A DNA stretch of 64,000 nucleotides from Bacteroidales bacterium (GCA_009877105.1 WXFD01000024.1:1-64000); one strand, 5' to 3'; positions 10,343 to 19,890 are shown, numbered from the stretch's first letter. Notes: generated by a model from the letters alone, not told the origin. Numbers and translations are program-made.

Positions 10343-11029
10343 ATGAAAAAAATTCTGGTATTCACAGTGCTTATTTGTTTTATGGCTGCCGCACACGGCC
10401 AGGAAACCTTCTTCCCCACAAAAGAAGGAACAGTTTTGGTTTATAAGACGTTTGATAAAAAATCAAAGGAAACAGGTTCCATCAGGTATACCATTGAGAA
10501 AGTGAGCATCAGCGGCAATGATATGGATATTTCCTATCTGGTTGAATCTTCTGACTCCCGTGGAGCCTCTCTTTACAAGGATAAAATCACAATTCAGCAG
10601 AGAGACGGCAGGTTGTACATGGATATGAGCAATATGGTCAACAAGGCTGCTTTCCAGCAGGACGGAGAAATCCCAGCAGAACTTGAGATAACAGGGAATA
10701 AAATGGAAATTCCGGTCGGTATTCAGCCCGGGCAGACGCTTCCCGATGCTTCAGTGGTCATGGCAATGAAGATGGGATTTGTCAGCATGAAGATGGCCGC
10801 CGACATAACAAACAGGAAAGTGGATGCAATTGAGGATGTTACCGTACCTGCCGGTACTTTTAAATGTTATAAGCTTTCAGGTGATGTCAGTGCCACGGTT
10901 ATGGGGATGAATGTTAAGACCAGTAACCTTGACTGGTATGCGAAGGGCATAGGGCTGATCAGGTCAGAATCCTATGACAAGAGTAACAAGCTGCAGTCCT
11001 TCATCCAATTGACAGAGCTAAGGAAATGA
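10343..11029 (+). CDS. Secreted DUF3108/TapB-like protein
   Basis: The 228-residue product has a clear signal peptide (MKKILVFTVLICFMAAAHGQ) and then a single beta-rich domain that begins FFPTKEGTVLVYKTFD, with a late PAGTFKCYKLSG motif and a DWYAKGIGLIRSES motif. That order (plus a VPAGTF strand and a W...GIG..R strand) is typical of the DUF3108-like/TapB-like periplasmic domain common in Bacteroidota; the assignment is by recall. No catalytic residues can be named. The gene converges on the NagZ fusion gene, with the two stop codons only a few bases apart, so it is not part of that operon. Role unknown. Confidence 0.6.
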   Translation: MKKILVFTVLICFMAAAHGQETFFPTKEGTVLVYKTFDKKSKETGSIRYTIEKVSISGNDMDISYLVESSDSRGASLYKDKITIQQRDGRLYMDMSNMVNKAAFQQDGEIPAELEITGNKMEIPVGIQPGQTLPDASVVMAMKMGFVSMKMAADITNRKVDAIEDVTVPAGTFKCYKLSGDVSATVMGMNVKTSNLDWYAKGIGLIRSESYDKSNKLQSFIQLTELRK

Positions 11030-11032
11030 ATA

Positions 11033-13990
11033 TCAGGGTTTGTCTGTGATAGAATCATAAACTGCCTGCAGGATATTGGTCCTGATATTGTTTTCAGATA
11101 TTTTGTTGTTGTTTCGTGTCGGATAGACCCGGTTGGCAAGAAAAACATAACTTATTTCATGAACCGGGTCTATCCAGACAAAGGGACCGGTATATCCCGA
11201 GTGTCCGAAGCTTTCGGGTGATGCTCCCCTGGTGGGATAAGTTTCTTCCTGCGGAAGTTCTGCATTATTCAGGAAAGGTTTGTCAAATCCCAGTCCTCTC
11301 CTGTTATCGTTTTCCGGGAATTGCACCCTCGTATACTCCCTGAGAACATCTTCTGCTATTATCTGTTCTCCTCCGTACCGTCCCATTCTCCTGAATAGTT
11401 CCATCAGCTTCATCAGGTCGCCCGCCGTGGCAAATAACCCGGCATGCCCCGATATCCCGCCCTGAAGCGATGCTGCTTCATCATGAACAGTTCCCAGCAG
11501 CTGCTGTTTCCTGAAGACAGAGTCATATTCAGTTGGAATAATCCTCTCAGGCGGATATTTCAGATACGGATTGAACACGATATCATAGGCCCCAAGCTTA
11601 TGGTAAATATTCTTTTCAACAAACTCATTCCATTTTTCCCCGGTAAGATGTTCAATGATCTGCGGAGAAATAATAAATGTCAGGTCAGAGTATACATACT
11701 TTTTTTCTCCCAGCGGGCTCTTTTTTATTTCTGCGAACATTTTGTGCCTGAAATTTTCATTTATATAAAGGTTATCGGCAACCTTAAGCGGGAATCTTGA
11801 AGAATACTCATGCCTTATTATGCTCCTTTTATATGTTGAATCGTCTTTCATGGTCTCTTTCCAGAAAAGAATAAAAGGGGTCAGTCCTGCCTGATGTGCC
11901 AGGAGCTCCTTCATGGTCAGGTTTTCCTTGTTCGATCCCCTGAAAAACGGCAGATATTCCCCCAGGGTTTTTTCGGGGGAGAACTGGCCCCGGGTATCAA
12001 GTAACATCAGTCCGGCAAGTGTTGATGATATTTTCGTTACAGAAGCCAGGTCGAAAAGATTATCCTCCATTACGGGTGTCCTGTTCTCATATGTATGATA
12101 CCCATAAGTTTTGTGGAATATGACTATTCCCTTTCTGGCGACCATCACCTCGCAGCCGGGGTAGGCCCTGATTGTTAAGCCTGAAGTGGCGATTGAATCG
12201 ATCCTGGCTGTCAGTAATTCAGATGATACGCCTGCGTTTTCAGGGAGGCCGTATGCTGTGCGCAGGTTACCGGGTGTCGCCAGCCCAAAGCCTGCGGGCC
12301 ATTTTGCGTTTATTGTGACCGGCAGATGTCCCTTTCCGGAAATACCCCCGTAGATAAGCTGGGCCGAAAGGTCTTCCGCAATGCTGTTCTCCTGGTAAGC
12401 GAGTATTAATCCCGCCGATTTTTGAAGGGCTTCCAGTCTGTCAAGTGCATATGGGTTCCCGAAGTATACAAAGATGGTTTTTGCGCCGTTGACAAGCTTT
12501 TCGAGGAAAGGATTGAGATCGCGGCTGATTCCGAAATTATTGCCGGGTCTTTGATCCGTATTGTATATTCCTGCTATAACAAGATCATATTCTGACAGGC
12601 GGCTAATCAGCTCCTCTGACTGTTCATGATTGGAAGGGTCTGCCGTAAATGCATCGGCTGGATGATAATTCATGAGTCTTGCCTGAAAGGCTGATGTTTT
12701 ATTCCTGTTTATTGCCAGTGTTGCAACCCTGATTTTGTCGAGGTTTTTCACCGGAATCAGTTGTTCTTCGTTATTCAGCACTGTGAGGGAACTGGCATAA
12801 AGCTCCCTGATAAGGGCTTTGGCGGAAGGATCTGACAGATCGTGTGTGAGGTTTTCTGCCGGTATCTCCCGGAATTTGCCAAGGCCGGCCCAATACTTGG
12901 CTGCAAGGATCTTCCTGCATTTATTGTCGATATCTCCCCTTGTCATTTCCTTCTTTTCAATAAGTTTCATGGTTTCACTTATTGCAGCCTGAACATCGGT
13001 TACGAATTCGATCACGTCGTTTCCGGCTGCAAGTGCTTTTGCATCTGCCAGTCCGTTGCTGAAGTAGTTTGTAACCCCCTTCATGTTCATCGCATCGGTA
13101 ATGACCAGGCCCCTGAAATTCATCCGTGTTTTTAAAAGGTCGGTTACAATGGGGCGCGACAGTGATGAAGGCAATCCGGGTCTTGGGTCGAGTGCGGGAA
13201 GGTTAAGATGTGCGGTCATGATACAGCCTGCGCCTTCGTTGATGAGGCTCAGGAAAGGGAACAGCTCGATGCTCTCGAGCCTTGTCATGGAATGTGGTAT
13301 GACCGGCAGGTCGAGATGAGAGTCGGTTTTTGTATCGCCGTGACCCGGAAAGTGCTTGATGCATGCCAGCACCCCGTTGTCCTGCATTCCTTTCATATAC
13401 ATCATCGACTTCGAAGTCACATTCACTTTTTCCTCGCCAAACGACCGGTAGTTTATCACCGGGTTGAGCGGATTGTTATTTATGTCGGCCACGGGAGCCA
13501 GGTTTACATGCACACCCATTCTCTTCATCTGCCTGGCAACGGCTTCACCCATCCTGTAAATAAGCAGATCATTTCCAGTAGCGCCCAGAGTCATCTGATA
13601 GGGAAATTTATCAACATTGTTGAGCCGCATTCCCAGACCCCATTCAGCATCCATTGCAATAAAAAGAGGAACAGCGGAAACACCCTGGTAATAGTTCGTC
13701 AGTGCGGCCTGCTTTTCAGGAGTGCCCTGGAAAAATACAATACCGCCAATCCCGTATTTTTTGATAGTTTCGGTTATTTCAACTTCATGTGCCACATCCC
13801 TGTTTGAATATCCTGCTACCCAGATGCATTGCGCTATCCGTTGTTCCAGGGTCAGTCCTTTCATAACGGAGTCGACCCAGGGGTGATTCAGATACCTCAG
13901 AAAAGGAGGTTCCTTCGTTTGCGCCGGTGACGAAAGGGTACAGAACATTAAGCTGATTGCGAACAGAGATCTGATTATTGTCTTTTTCAT
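11033..13990 (-). CDS. nagZ: GH3 N-acetylglucosaminidase (NagZ-like) fused to AmiE-like serine hydrolase
   Basis: This 985-residue exported protein (signal MKKTIIRSLFAISLMFCTLSSPAQ) joins two enzymes. Residues about 30-380 are a NagZ-type GH3 barrel: KHFPGHGDT at 212-220 followed by DSH carries the His-loop acid/base typical of NagZ, and D299 in VITDAMNMKG is the expected nucleophile. A GH3 C-terminal-like region spans about 390-570. Residues about 590-985 are a beta-lactamase/PBP-like serine hydrolase with S650-V-T-K653, a YSD motif and HSG in SFGHSGYTGP. In Bacillus subtilis the separate proteins NagZ (YbbD) and AmiE (YbbE) act one after the other to remove GlcNAc and then peptide from MurNAc; the fusion suggests the same two steps. 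It faces the NagX-like, kinase and MurU genes across a 192-bp divergent gap. The peptidoglycan role is inferred from family and context. Confidence 0.88.
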   Translation of the reverse strand: MKKTIIRSLFAISLMFCTLSSPAQTKEPPFLRYLNHPWVDSVMKGLTLEQRIAQCIWVAGYSNRDVAHEVEITETIKKYGIGGIVFFQGTPEKQAALTNYYQGVSAVPLFIAMDAEWGLGMRLNNVDKFPYQMTLGATGNDLLIYRMGEAVARQMKRMGVHVNLAPVADINNNPLNPVINYRSFGEEKVNVTSKSMMYMKGMQDNGVLACIKHFPGHGDTKTDSHLDLPVIPHSMTRLESIELFPFLSLINEGAGCIMTAHLNLPALDPRPGLPSSLSRPIVTDLLKTRMNFRGLVITDAMNMKGVTNYFSNGLADAKALAAGNDVIEFVTDVQAAISETMKLIEKKEMTRGDIDNKCRKILAAKYWAGLGKFREIPAENLTHDLSDPSAKALIRELYASSLTVLNNEEQLIPVKNLDKIRVATLAINRNKTSAFQARLMNYHPADAFTADPSNHEQSEELISRLSEYDLVIAGIYNTDQRPGNNFGISRDLNPFLEKLVNGAKTIFVYFGNPYALDRLEALQKSAGLILAYQENSIAEDLSAQLIYGGISGKGHLPVTINAKWPAGFGLATPGNLRTAYGLPENAGVSSELLTARIDSIATSGLTIRAYPGCEVMVARKGIVIFHKTYGYHTYENRTPVMEDNLFDLASVTKISSTLAGLMLLDTRGQFSPEKTLGEYLPFFRGSNKENLTMKELLAHQAGLTPFILFWKETMKDDSTYKRSIIRHEYSSRFPLKVADNLYINENFRHKMFAEIKKSPLGEKKYVYSDLTFIISPQIIEHLTGEKWNEFVEKNIYHKLGAYDIVFNPYLKYPPERIIPTEYDSVFRKQQLLGTVHDEAASLQGGISGHAGLFATAGDLMKLMELFRRMGRYGGEQIIAEDVLREYTRVQFPENDNRRGLGFDKPFLNNAELPQEETYPTRGASPESFGHSGYTGPFVWIDPVHEISYVFLANRVYPTRNNNKISENNIRTNILQAVYDSITDKP

Positions 13991-14037
13991 GGAGTTTGAA
14001 ACTTATACTGATCGTGGATAATTATTATAAATGAACT

Positions 14038-14045
14038 CAAATGTA
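14038..14045 (-). promoter_or_regulatory. Candidate -7 box for the NagZ fusion gene
   Basis: On the minus strand the sequence reads TACATTTG, an exact match to the Bacteroidota TAnnTTTG element, 47 bases before the start codon. No TTG at the expected -33 spacing is visible, so this is a motif match only. Confidence 0.4.
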
Positions 14046-14182
14046 CAAATTTTTATCACCCCTGCCACAGGACAAGGGACTGATTGCCCCGGGCGGGAAA
14101 AACGTAAATAAATTCAGACAATCCATTGCATGAGCGGTCAAATTATTAAATTGCAGGGGTTATTTGCAGTTGTATTTCAGAA

Positions 14183-15292
14183 ATGGCAAAGGCAGGAAGA
14201 CTGATATCCCTGGATATATTCAGGGGAATTACCATAGCTTTCATGATCATAGTAAACAATCCGGGCAGCTGGAATTATGTTTATCCTCCGCTTAAGCATG
14301 CGGAGTGGCACGGATGCACTCCAACAGATCTTGTATACCCTTTTTTCCTTTTTATTGTGGGTGTTTCCATCTGGTTTTCGATGAAAAAATATGGTCATGA
14401 ACTGAACGGACCTTCCGTTTTCAGGATATTCAGACGCACTCTTGCCATTTTTGCACTGGGCCTGTTCCTTGCAATATTCCCCTATTTCTCCAGGGATTAC
14501 TCTACACTCAGGATAATGGGAGTGCTCCAGAGGATTGCCCTTGCCTATGGATTCGCTGCCCTGATCTGCCTGTCCGTGAACAGGAAATATCTCTGGATCG
14601 TTACTGCTGTCATACTGTTGCTTTACTGGGGGGTCCTTTATTTCTTCGGAAGTTCCGACCCGTACAGTCTTGAAGGCAATTTTGCGATCAAGGTCGATGA
14701 GGCTGTCCTTGGAAAGAGCCATATGTACAGGGGCTACGGGATACCTTTCGAACCTGAGGGCCTGTTGAGCACCATTCCTTCGATCTGTACAGTGATAATT
14801 GGGTTTTATGCCGGTGAGCTTGCAGGGAAAGGACAGGGGGGTACCAAAACGGTGTTGAAACTGCTGCTTATCGGTGTATCCCTTACCGGACTGGGGCTGC
14901 TGTGGAACGAATTCTTTCCCTTCAACAAGCCGCTTTGGACCAGCTCATATGTTCTCTACTCTTCCGGTATCGCAATGGCCTGCCTGGCTGTTGTGTATTA
15001 TTTAGCCGATGTTCTCAAATGGCAAAAATGGGGTTCATTTTTCAAGGTTTTCGGAACCAACGCTCTTTTTGCATTTTTCATGTCAGGAATTTGGACGAAG
15101 CTGATACTTTATGTAATTAAAATACCCTCGGGAAACAATACTACAAACCTGTATAACTGGACTTATGAGAAAATTTTCGTACCTGTTGCCGGCAATATGA
15201 ATGGCAGCCTGCTTTTCGCCATGACCCAGATGCTTCTTATATGGTTCCTGACACTGTTTCTCTACAGGAAGAAAATATTCATCAGGGTTTAA
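14183..15292 (+). CDS. NagX/DUF5009-like heparan-alpha-glucosaminide N-acetyltransferase family membrane protein
   Basis: The 369-residue product is a polytopic inner-membrane protein with roughly ten hydrophobic segments. Its N-terminus has the family signature: RLISLDIFRGITIAFMI, then a conserved LKHAEWHGCTPTDLVYPFFLFIVG stretch around residues 37-58 (split here by description), which in the HGSNAT family carries the His used in acetyl transfer to glucosamine. Bacterial NagX-type relatives sit in N-acetylglucosamine loci. Here it lies just upstream of the sugar kinase and MurU genes and opposite the NagZ fusion, so a role in handling or importing amino sugars from cell-wall turnover is reasonable. 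Whether it transports or acetylates cannot be told from sequence. Confidence 0.7.
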   Translation: MAKAGRLISLDIFRGITIAFMIIVNNPGSWNYVYPPLKHAEWHGCTPTDLVYPFFLFIVGVSIWFSMKKYGHELNGPSVFRIFRRTLAIFALGLFLAIFPYFSRDYSTLRIMGVLQRIALAYGFAALICLSVNRKYLWIVTAVILLLYWGVLYFFGSSDPYSLEGNFAIKVDEAVLGKSHMYRGYGIPFEPEGLLSTIPSICTVIIGFYAGELAGKGQGGTKTVLKLLLIGVSLTGLGLLWNEFFPFNKPLWTSSYVLYSSGIAMACLAVVYYLADVLKWQKWGSFFKVFGTNALFAFFMSGIWTKLILYVIKIPSGNNTTNLYNWTYEKIFVPVAGNMNGSLLFAMTQMLLIWFLTLFLYRKKIFIRV

Positions 15293-15330
15293 TTATCCAG
15301 CCTGAATACAAAACTGATAATATTTAAAAA

Positions 15331-16377
15331 ATGGAAGATAATGAGATAATAGGGATAGTTTCTGCCGGATACGAAAAGTTGTTCGGGGCAACCATCTTGA
15401 AAGCGGACCCTCTGCCCAGGTCAGGTTCCGACAGGAGGTATTTCAGGATAGAAACACCGGGAAAAAGTGTTATTGGTACATATAACGCCAACAGGGAAGA
15501 AAACGAGGCCTTTATTGGCTTCTCCGGTCATTTCAGGCAGAAATCTTTACCCGTGCCCGAGATTTTCGGGTATCTTCCCGATGAATATGTTTATTTCCAG
15601 CAGGATCTTGGTGATGACAATCTGTATACATGGCTTCATAAAAAGGCGCCGGAATCGTTGTTTGACGATGAAACCATGACCCTTTACCGTAAAATACTCG
15701 ATAAGCTCATTCTTTTTCAGACCCGGGGGATAGAAGGGCTTGATCTGGAACTATGCTATCCACACAAAAGTTTCGACCGGCAATCGATGATGTGGGACAT
15801 GAATTATTTTAAGTATATGTTTCTGAAGCTTCTTGCTGTTCCGTTCAACGAGCGCCGCCTGGAACATGATTTTGATACTCTTGCCGATTACCTGCTTGAA
15901 ACCGGCCAGGATTATTTTCTCTACCGCGATTTTCAGACGGCGAATGTAATGGTTATTGAGGGCGAACCGTGGTTTATCGATTACCAGGGAGGAAGGAAAG
16001 GCGCACCGCAATATGACGTGGCTTCCCTGTTGTATGATGCAAAAATCCCGATGCCCGACAGCAGCCGCATTGAGCTTCTTGAATATTATATAGGCCGGTT
16101 CTGTTCAGGATCGGAGGAAGAAAAATACAGGTTCAGGGGACACTACAGCGGCTTCAGCATGATACGCCTTATGCAGGCTCTCGGCGCTTTCGGGTTCAGG
16201 GGATTGTATGAACAAAAACCTACTTTCACCGACAGTATTGTTCCGGGCGTGGGTATCCTGAACCGGATCATCAGTCATGCCGAGGAACATATCAGGCTCC
16301 CTGAACTGTTTGGAACGATCCGGGCCATACCCGGCTCGGGATTATTTAAAAAACTTGCAGAAGCAAGAAAATCATGA
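15331..16377 (+). CDS. amgK: AmgK-like aminoglycoside-phosphotransferase-fold sugar kinase
   Basis: The 348-residue protein has the aminoglycoside-phosphotransferase fold: an N-lobe with SGSDRRYFRIET (nucleotide-binding loop), then the catalytic loop YRDFQTANVMV with its Asp and Asn, and the metal-binding FIDYQGGRKG with a following YDVASLLYD. AmgK enzymes phosphorylate MurNAc and GlcNAc at the anomeric carbon with ATP. The match to AmgK rather than another kinase of the fold rests mainly on the next gene, which starts 7 bases after this stop and encodes the MurU-type partner. Together they would convert salvaged MurNAc to UDP-MurNAc. Substrate is inferred, not shown. Confidence 0.75.
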   Translation: MEDNEIIGIVSAGYEKLFGATILKADPLPRSGSDRRYFRIETPGKSVIGTYNANREENEAFIGFSGHFRQKSLPVPEIFGYLPDEYVYFQQDLGDDNLYTWLHKKAPESLFDDETMTLYRKILDKLILFQTRGIEGLDLELCYPHKSFDRQSMMWDMNYFKYMFLKLLAVPFNERRLEHDFDTLADYLLETGQDYFLYRDFQTANVMVIEGEPWFIDYQGGRKGAPQYDVASLLYDAKIPMPDSSRIELLEYYIGRFCSGSEEEKYRFRGHYSGFSMIRLMQALGAFGFRGLYEQKPTFTDSIVPGVGILNRIISHAEEHIRLPELFGTIRAIPGSGLFKKLAEARKS

Positions 16378-16384
16378 CCTGCGG

Positions 16385-17101
16385 ATGAAAGCAATGATAA
16401 TGGCCGCCGGAAAAGGAACACGGCTCGGGAGGATAACGCAAACCATTCCCAAAGTTCTTGTTGACATAAACGGTAAGAGCCTTCTTCAGAGGGCCGTGGA
16501 AACCTGTTCACGGTTTGGGTTTGATGATATTATAATAAACGTTCATTACCTGGCCGATCAGGTGGAGGAAGAGATTCAGCGGCTGCGAAGACTTGGGTTC
16601 AGATTGTCGGTTTCTGATGAAAGGGAGAGGCTCCTTGAAAACGGGGGAGGCTTGTTCAAGGCCAGGGATTTTTTCGATAATGATCCTTTCCTTGTATACA
16701 ATGCCGATATCGTGACCGATCTCGATCTCTCTGCACTTCTACGTTACCACCGGGAAAAGAATGGACTTGCAACACTTGCCGTGCGAAAGCGAGAAGGCAG
16801 CAGATTTTTCCTTGTTAACGGCGATGGAATGCTTAAAGGGTGGTGCAATAATGCCACGGGAGAAAAGATACTGGCCGGCGATCCCGGTTCCGCTCCCCTG
16901 ACCGAAATCGGCTTCTCATCAATTCAGATCCTTGATCCCGTAATATTCAGTTATATGACCGAGGGGATCTATACCGTAGTCGATCTCTATCTTAAACTGG
17001 CACCATTGCACAATATTTTTACTTACAGGCACGATTCCGGCTACTGGTTCAATGTAGGCACCCCTGAGAACCTTGAAAAGGTCAGGGAATATCTGGCCTA
17101 G
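16385..17101 (+). CDS. murU: MurU-like N-acetylmuramate-1-phosphate uridylyltransferase
   Basis: ATG 16385 is chosen because it gives MKAMIMAAGKGTRLG at the very N-terminus, as in MurU and other sugar-phosphate nucleotidyltransferases; the frame stays open upstream to 16277, but that part overlaps the kinase gene. The 238-residue protein has the G.GTR...PK.L nucleotide-binding signature (residues 8-25) and YNADIV with the metal-binding Asp, and is short like MurU, lacking the C-terminal helix domain of GlmU or RfbA. It would make UDP-MurNAc from MurNAc-1-phosphate. It is coupled to the kinase gene. The stop overlaps the convergent trkH stop by 4 bases. A generic nucleotidyltransferase is the alternative. 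Confidence 0.8.
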   Translation: MKAMIMAAGKGTRLGRITQTIPKVLVDINGKSLLQRAVETCSRFGFDDIIINVHYLADQVEEEIQRLRRLGFRLSVSDERERLLENGGGLFKARDFFDNDPFLVYNADIVTDLDLSALLRYHREKNGLATLAVRKREGSRFFLVNGDGMLKGWCNNATGEKILAGDPGSAPLTEIGFSSIQILDPVIFSYMTEGIYTVVDLYLKLAPLHNIFTYRHDSGYWFNVGTPENLEKVREYLA

Positions 17102-18543
17102 AGCCTCCAGAACGATTTTGAGAACAATACAAATACAGTGATTATTTCAAGCCTACCTATGATCATCAGGAAGCTCAGGATCAGTTTGACCGGGGATGAA
17201 AAAACTCCGTAATGGAACATGGGCCCGGCTGATCCGAAGCCCGGGCCGGCGTTTCCGAGGGATGTGGCCACGGCGCTTCCTGCAGTTATGAGGTCAATGT
17301 TAAGGATTACAAGAAGGATTGTGCCAATAATAAAGATGAATACATAAAGTGTTATAAACGAAAGCATTGAAATATTTGCAGTGTCGGAAAGGGGCTTGTT
17401 ATTGAGTTTTATCTGCGTGATGACATTGGGATGGATCAGTTTTGTCATCACATTTCTTATGTTCTTTATAACCACAAGGTGCCTTGCCATTTTTATGCTC
17501 CCGGTAGTCGATCCGGTACTTGCCCCGGCAAACAGGAGTATAAATAGTATCACGTGTCCTGCCGGGGGCCACAGCAGATAATCGGTGGTGATGTATCCTG
17601 TTGTGGTAATTATTGAGATGACCTGGAAAAAGCCTTCCCTGAACGCGGGTTCGATTGATCTGGTTGTGTTGGCGACCAGGACTGACATTGCCAGTGTTCC
17701 AAAAAACAGTACAGTTAGAATATAGAACCACATCTCTTCATCCTGCCTGACTTTCCTGAAGTTGAGCTTCACCAGGTAATAGAAAACCACGAAACTTATG
17801 CCCGATAGGAACATAAAGATCATAACAATATACTGGCTGTAGGCTGAATATCCTGAAAGGCTTGTGTTTTTGGTTGAAAAACCACCTGTTGCCACGGAAC
17901 CGAAAGTATGGCAAATGCTGTCGAACAGGTTCATTTCGCCCAGGCATAAAAGCAGTGTCTCGGTAATAGTCAGACCAAGATAAACGTACAGCAGCCTTAG
18001 TCCCACACCCTGGGTCCGCGGATGGATTTTGCTTTTTAGCGATGATTCCAGATTCATCAGTTGCCCTCCTGTCATCCCGAGCGACGGCATTATGATTATT
18101 ACCAGCATGATTATACCCAGTCCGCCAATCCAGTGTGTAAAGCTTCTCCAGAACAGTATCGAGTAAGGCAGGCCTTCGACATTGGCCACGGCAGTTGATC
18201 CCGTAGTTGTAAAACCCGAAGCGGATTCAAAGAATGCTGCGGGAAAATCATGTATGGCGCCGCTCAGAAGGTACGGAAGGGTACCGAATGATGTCAGGAA
18301 TATCCATGCAAGGGTCACTGAAAGAAAGCCTTCCCTCGTCGATATCTTTTCCATCTTTCTTTTTCCTGATAACATGAAGAGTCCTTCTGCCGCGACGATG
18401 GATATGAGTGCTGAGAATATGAACGGACCCGGATTTTCCTTGTAAATGAATGCAACCGGAAGACAGCATAGAAATGCAATTGATTCTATCCGAAGTATGT
18501 TCCCAAGGATCCGAAGGACCGACGAAGGATTGACAAGTTTCAT
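17098..18543 (-). CDS. trkH: TrkH-family potassium uptake channel subunit
   Basis: The 481-residue membrane protein has the four pore-loop repeats of Trk/Ktr channels, each with a selectivity-filter Gly: SGFTTTGSTAV, FGSVATGGFSTK, ISIITTTGYITTD and SLGNAGPGFGS. These are linked by paired membrane helices. It would pass K+ across the inner membrane, gated by a cytoplasmic TrkA ring; no trkA lies in this window. The TGGFST and NAGPGF loops match TrkH closely, so the family call is firm, while K+ versus Na+ coupling is not determined. It is a lone gene on its strand, tail to tail with murU. Confidence 0.92.
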   Translation of the reverse strand: MKLVNPSSVLRILGNILRIESIAFLCCLPVAFIYKENPGPFIFSALISIVAAEGLFMLSGKRKMEKISTREGFLSVTLAWIFLTSFGTLPYLLSGAIHDFPAAFFESASGFTTTGSTAVANVEGLPYSILFWRSFTHWIGGLGIIMLVIIIMPSLGMTGGQLMNLESSLKSKIHPRTQGVGLRLLYVYLGLTITETLLLCLGEMNLFDSICHTFGSVATGGFSTKNTSLSGYSAYSQYIVMIFMFLSGISFVVFYYLVKLNFRKVRQDEEMWFYILTVLFFGTLAMSVLVANTTRSIEPAFREGFFQVISIITTTGYITTDYLLWPPAGHVILFILLFAGASTGSTTGSIKMARHLVVIKNIRNVMTKLIHPNVITQIKLNNKPLSDTANISMLSFITLYVFIFIIGTILLVILNIDLITAGSAVATSLGNAGPGFGSAGPMFHYGVFSSPVKLILSFLMIIGRLEIITVFVLFSKSFWRL

Positions 18544-18663
18544 TTGTGGAAGAAATCAGGGATAAATATAGTCAGAAATAGGATTCAAAGGGAATCCGGT
18601 TAATGCGGAATTCTCCGAATAAAAGGGATGTGCCTGTTGTTTCGCGATATGGCATATAAATTA

Positions 18664-18671
18664 TATCTTTG
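18664..18671 (+). promoter_or_regulatory. Candidate -7 box for the carboxynorspermidine operon
   Basis: TATCTTTG is an exact TAnnTTTG match, 25 bases before ATG 18697, with TTTCG at 18640-18644 as a poor -33 element 19 bases upstream. It lies inside the longer reading frame that starts at 18628 and therefore supports the shorter protein. Confidence 0.45.
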
Positions 18672-18696
18672 GATCAGACATAAAAACACTGTGCAA

Positions 18697-19890
18697 ATGG
18701 GAAAAGTAATGGTTATAGGAGCAGGCGGCGTTGCCTCTGTGGCTGTTCAGAAAATGGCTTCTCTCCCGGATGTATTCACTGAGATACTGCTGGCAAGCCG
18801 TACAAAATCAAAATGCGATGCAATTAAGGCCAGAACCGGCAGTAAAAGGATAAGTACCGAACAGATTGATGCCGACAACGTTCCTGAATTAAGAAAGCTT
18901 ATCAAAGGCTTCGGCCCCGATATCGTTGTAAATCTGGCGCTTCCCTACCAGGACCTGCATATCATGGATGCCTGCCTTGCCGAAGGAGTATCGTATCTTG
19001 ACACCGCAAACTATGAACCCCCTGAGGAGGCCAGGTTTGAATACAGCTGGCAGTGGGCTTATCACGACAGGTACAAGAATGCCGGATTAACAGCAATACT
19101 GGGCTGCGGATTCGATCCGGGGGTAACCTCGGTATTTACTGCCTACGCGGCCCGGCACCACTTTGATGAACTTCATTATCTCGATATTGTTGATTGCAAT
19201 GCCGGCGACCATGGCAAACCCTTTGCAACCAATTTCAATCCCGAGATCAATATTCGCGAGGTTACCCAGAAAGGCAAATACTGGGAGAACGGAAAATGGA
19301 TCTACACCAAGCCTCACGAGATCAGGAAGGTGTTAACCTATCCCGACATAGGTCCCAGGGACTCCTATCTGATCTATCATGAGGAGCTCGAATCGCTCGT
19401 TAAAAATTTTCCCACCTTGAAACGTGCCAGGTTCTGGATGACGTTCGGACAGGAATATCTTACACATCTTCGTGTTATTCAGAATATTGGCATGGCCGGA
19501 ATAGAGCCGGTGATGTTTGATGGACGCGAGATAATACCCATTCAATTCCTTAAAGCCGTACTACCTGATCCGGGGGAGCTGGGCGAGGATTACAAGGGCT
19601 GGACATCAATAGGCTGCAGGATCAGGGGAACCAAAGACGGCAGGGAAAAAACATATTATGTTTATAATAACTGCAGTCATGAAGCAGCATACAGAGAGAC
19701 CGGAGCACAGGCTGTCAGCTATACCACCGGTGTGCCGGCAGCAATAGGTACAATGATGTACCTGGGCGGAATCTGGAAGAAGCCCGGTGTATTCAATGTT
19801 GAAGAGTTTGATCCCGATCCCTTTATGGAGCAGCTTAACAGGCTTGGATTACCATGGGTTGAGCTTCATGATACGGACCTTGAACTTTAA
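18697..19890 (+). CDS. Carboxynorspermidine synthase (saccharopine dehydrogenase family)
   Basis: ATG 18697 is preferred to the upstream in-frame start at 18628 because it places the Rossmann motif VMVIGAGGVA at residues 4-13 and leaves a promoter-like box upstream. The 397-residue protein has the saccharopine-dehydrogenase layout, with NLALPYQD, LDTANYEP and GCGFDPGVTSVF following the nucleotide-binding fold. Family members next to nspC condense aspartate semialdehyde with a diamine using NADPH to give carboxyspermidine or carboxynorspermidine. The decarboxylase gene follows 17 bases after the stop, so the two form the alternative spermidine pathway, independent of S-adenosylmethionine decarboxylase. 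True saccharopine dehydrogenase is the less likely alternative. Confidence 0.88.
   Translation: MGKVMVIGAGGVASVAVQKMASLPDVFTEILLASRTKSKCDAIKARTGSKRISTEQIDADNVPELRKLIKGFGPDIVVNLALPYQDLHIMDACLAEGVSYLDTANYEPPEEARFEYSWQWAYHDRYKNAGLTAILGCGFDPGVTSVFTAYAARHHFDELHYLDIVDCNAGDHGKPFATNFNPEINIREVTQKGKYWENGKWIYTKPHEIRKVLTYPDIGPRDSYLIYHEELESLVKNFPTLKRARFWMTFGQEYLTHLRVIQNIGMAGIEPVMFDGREIIPIQFLKAVLPDPGELGEDYKGWTSIGCRIRGTKDGREKTYYVYNNCSHEAAYRETGAQAVSYTTGVPAAIGTMMYLGGIWKKPGVFNVEEFDPDPFMEQLNRLGLPWVELHDTDLEL

Noticed and set aside
10085..10446. Several short open frames between the FN3 gene and the DUF3108-like gene
   Set aside because: They overlap on both strands or run into the following gene in another frame and show no protein features.
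13208..13807. A 199-codon plus-strand frame opposite the NagZ fusion gene
   Set aside because: It lies wholly antisense to a clear GH3 domain and has no signature of its own.
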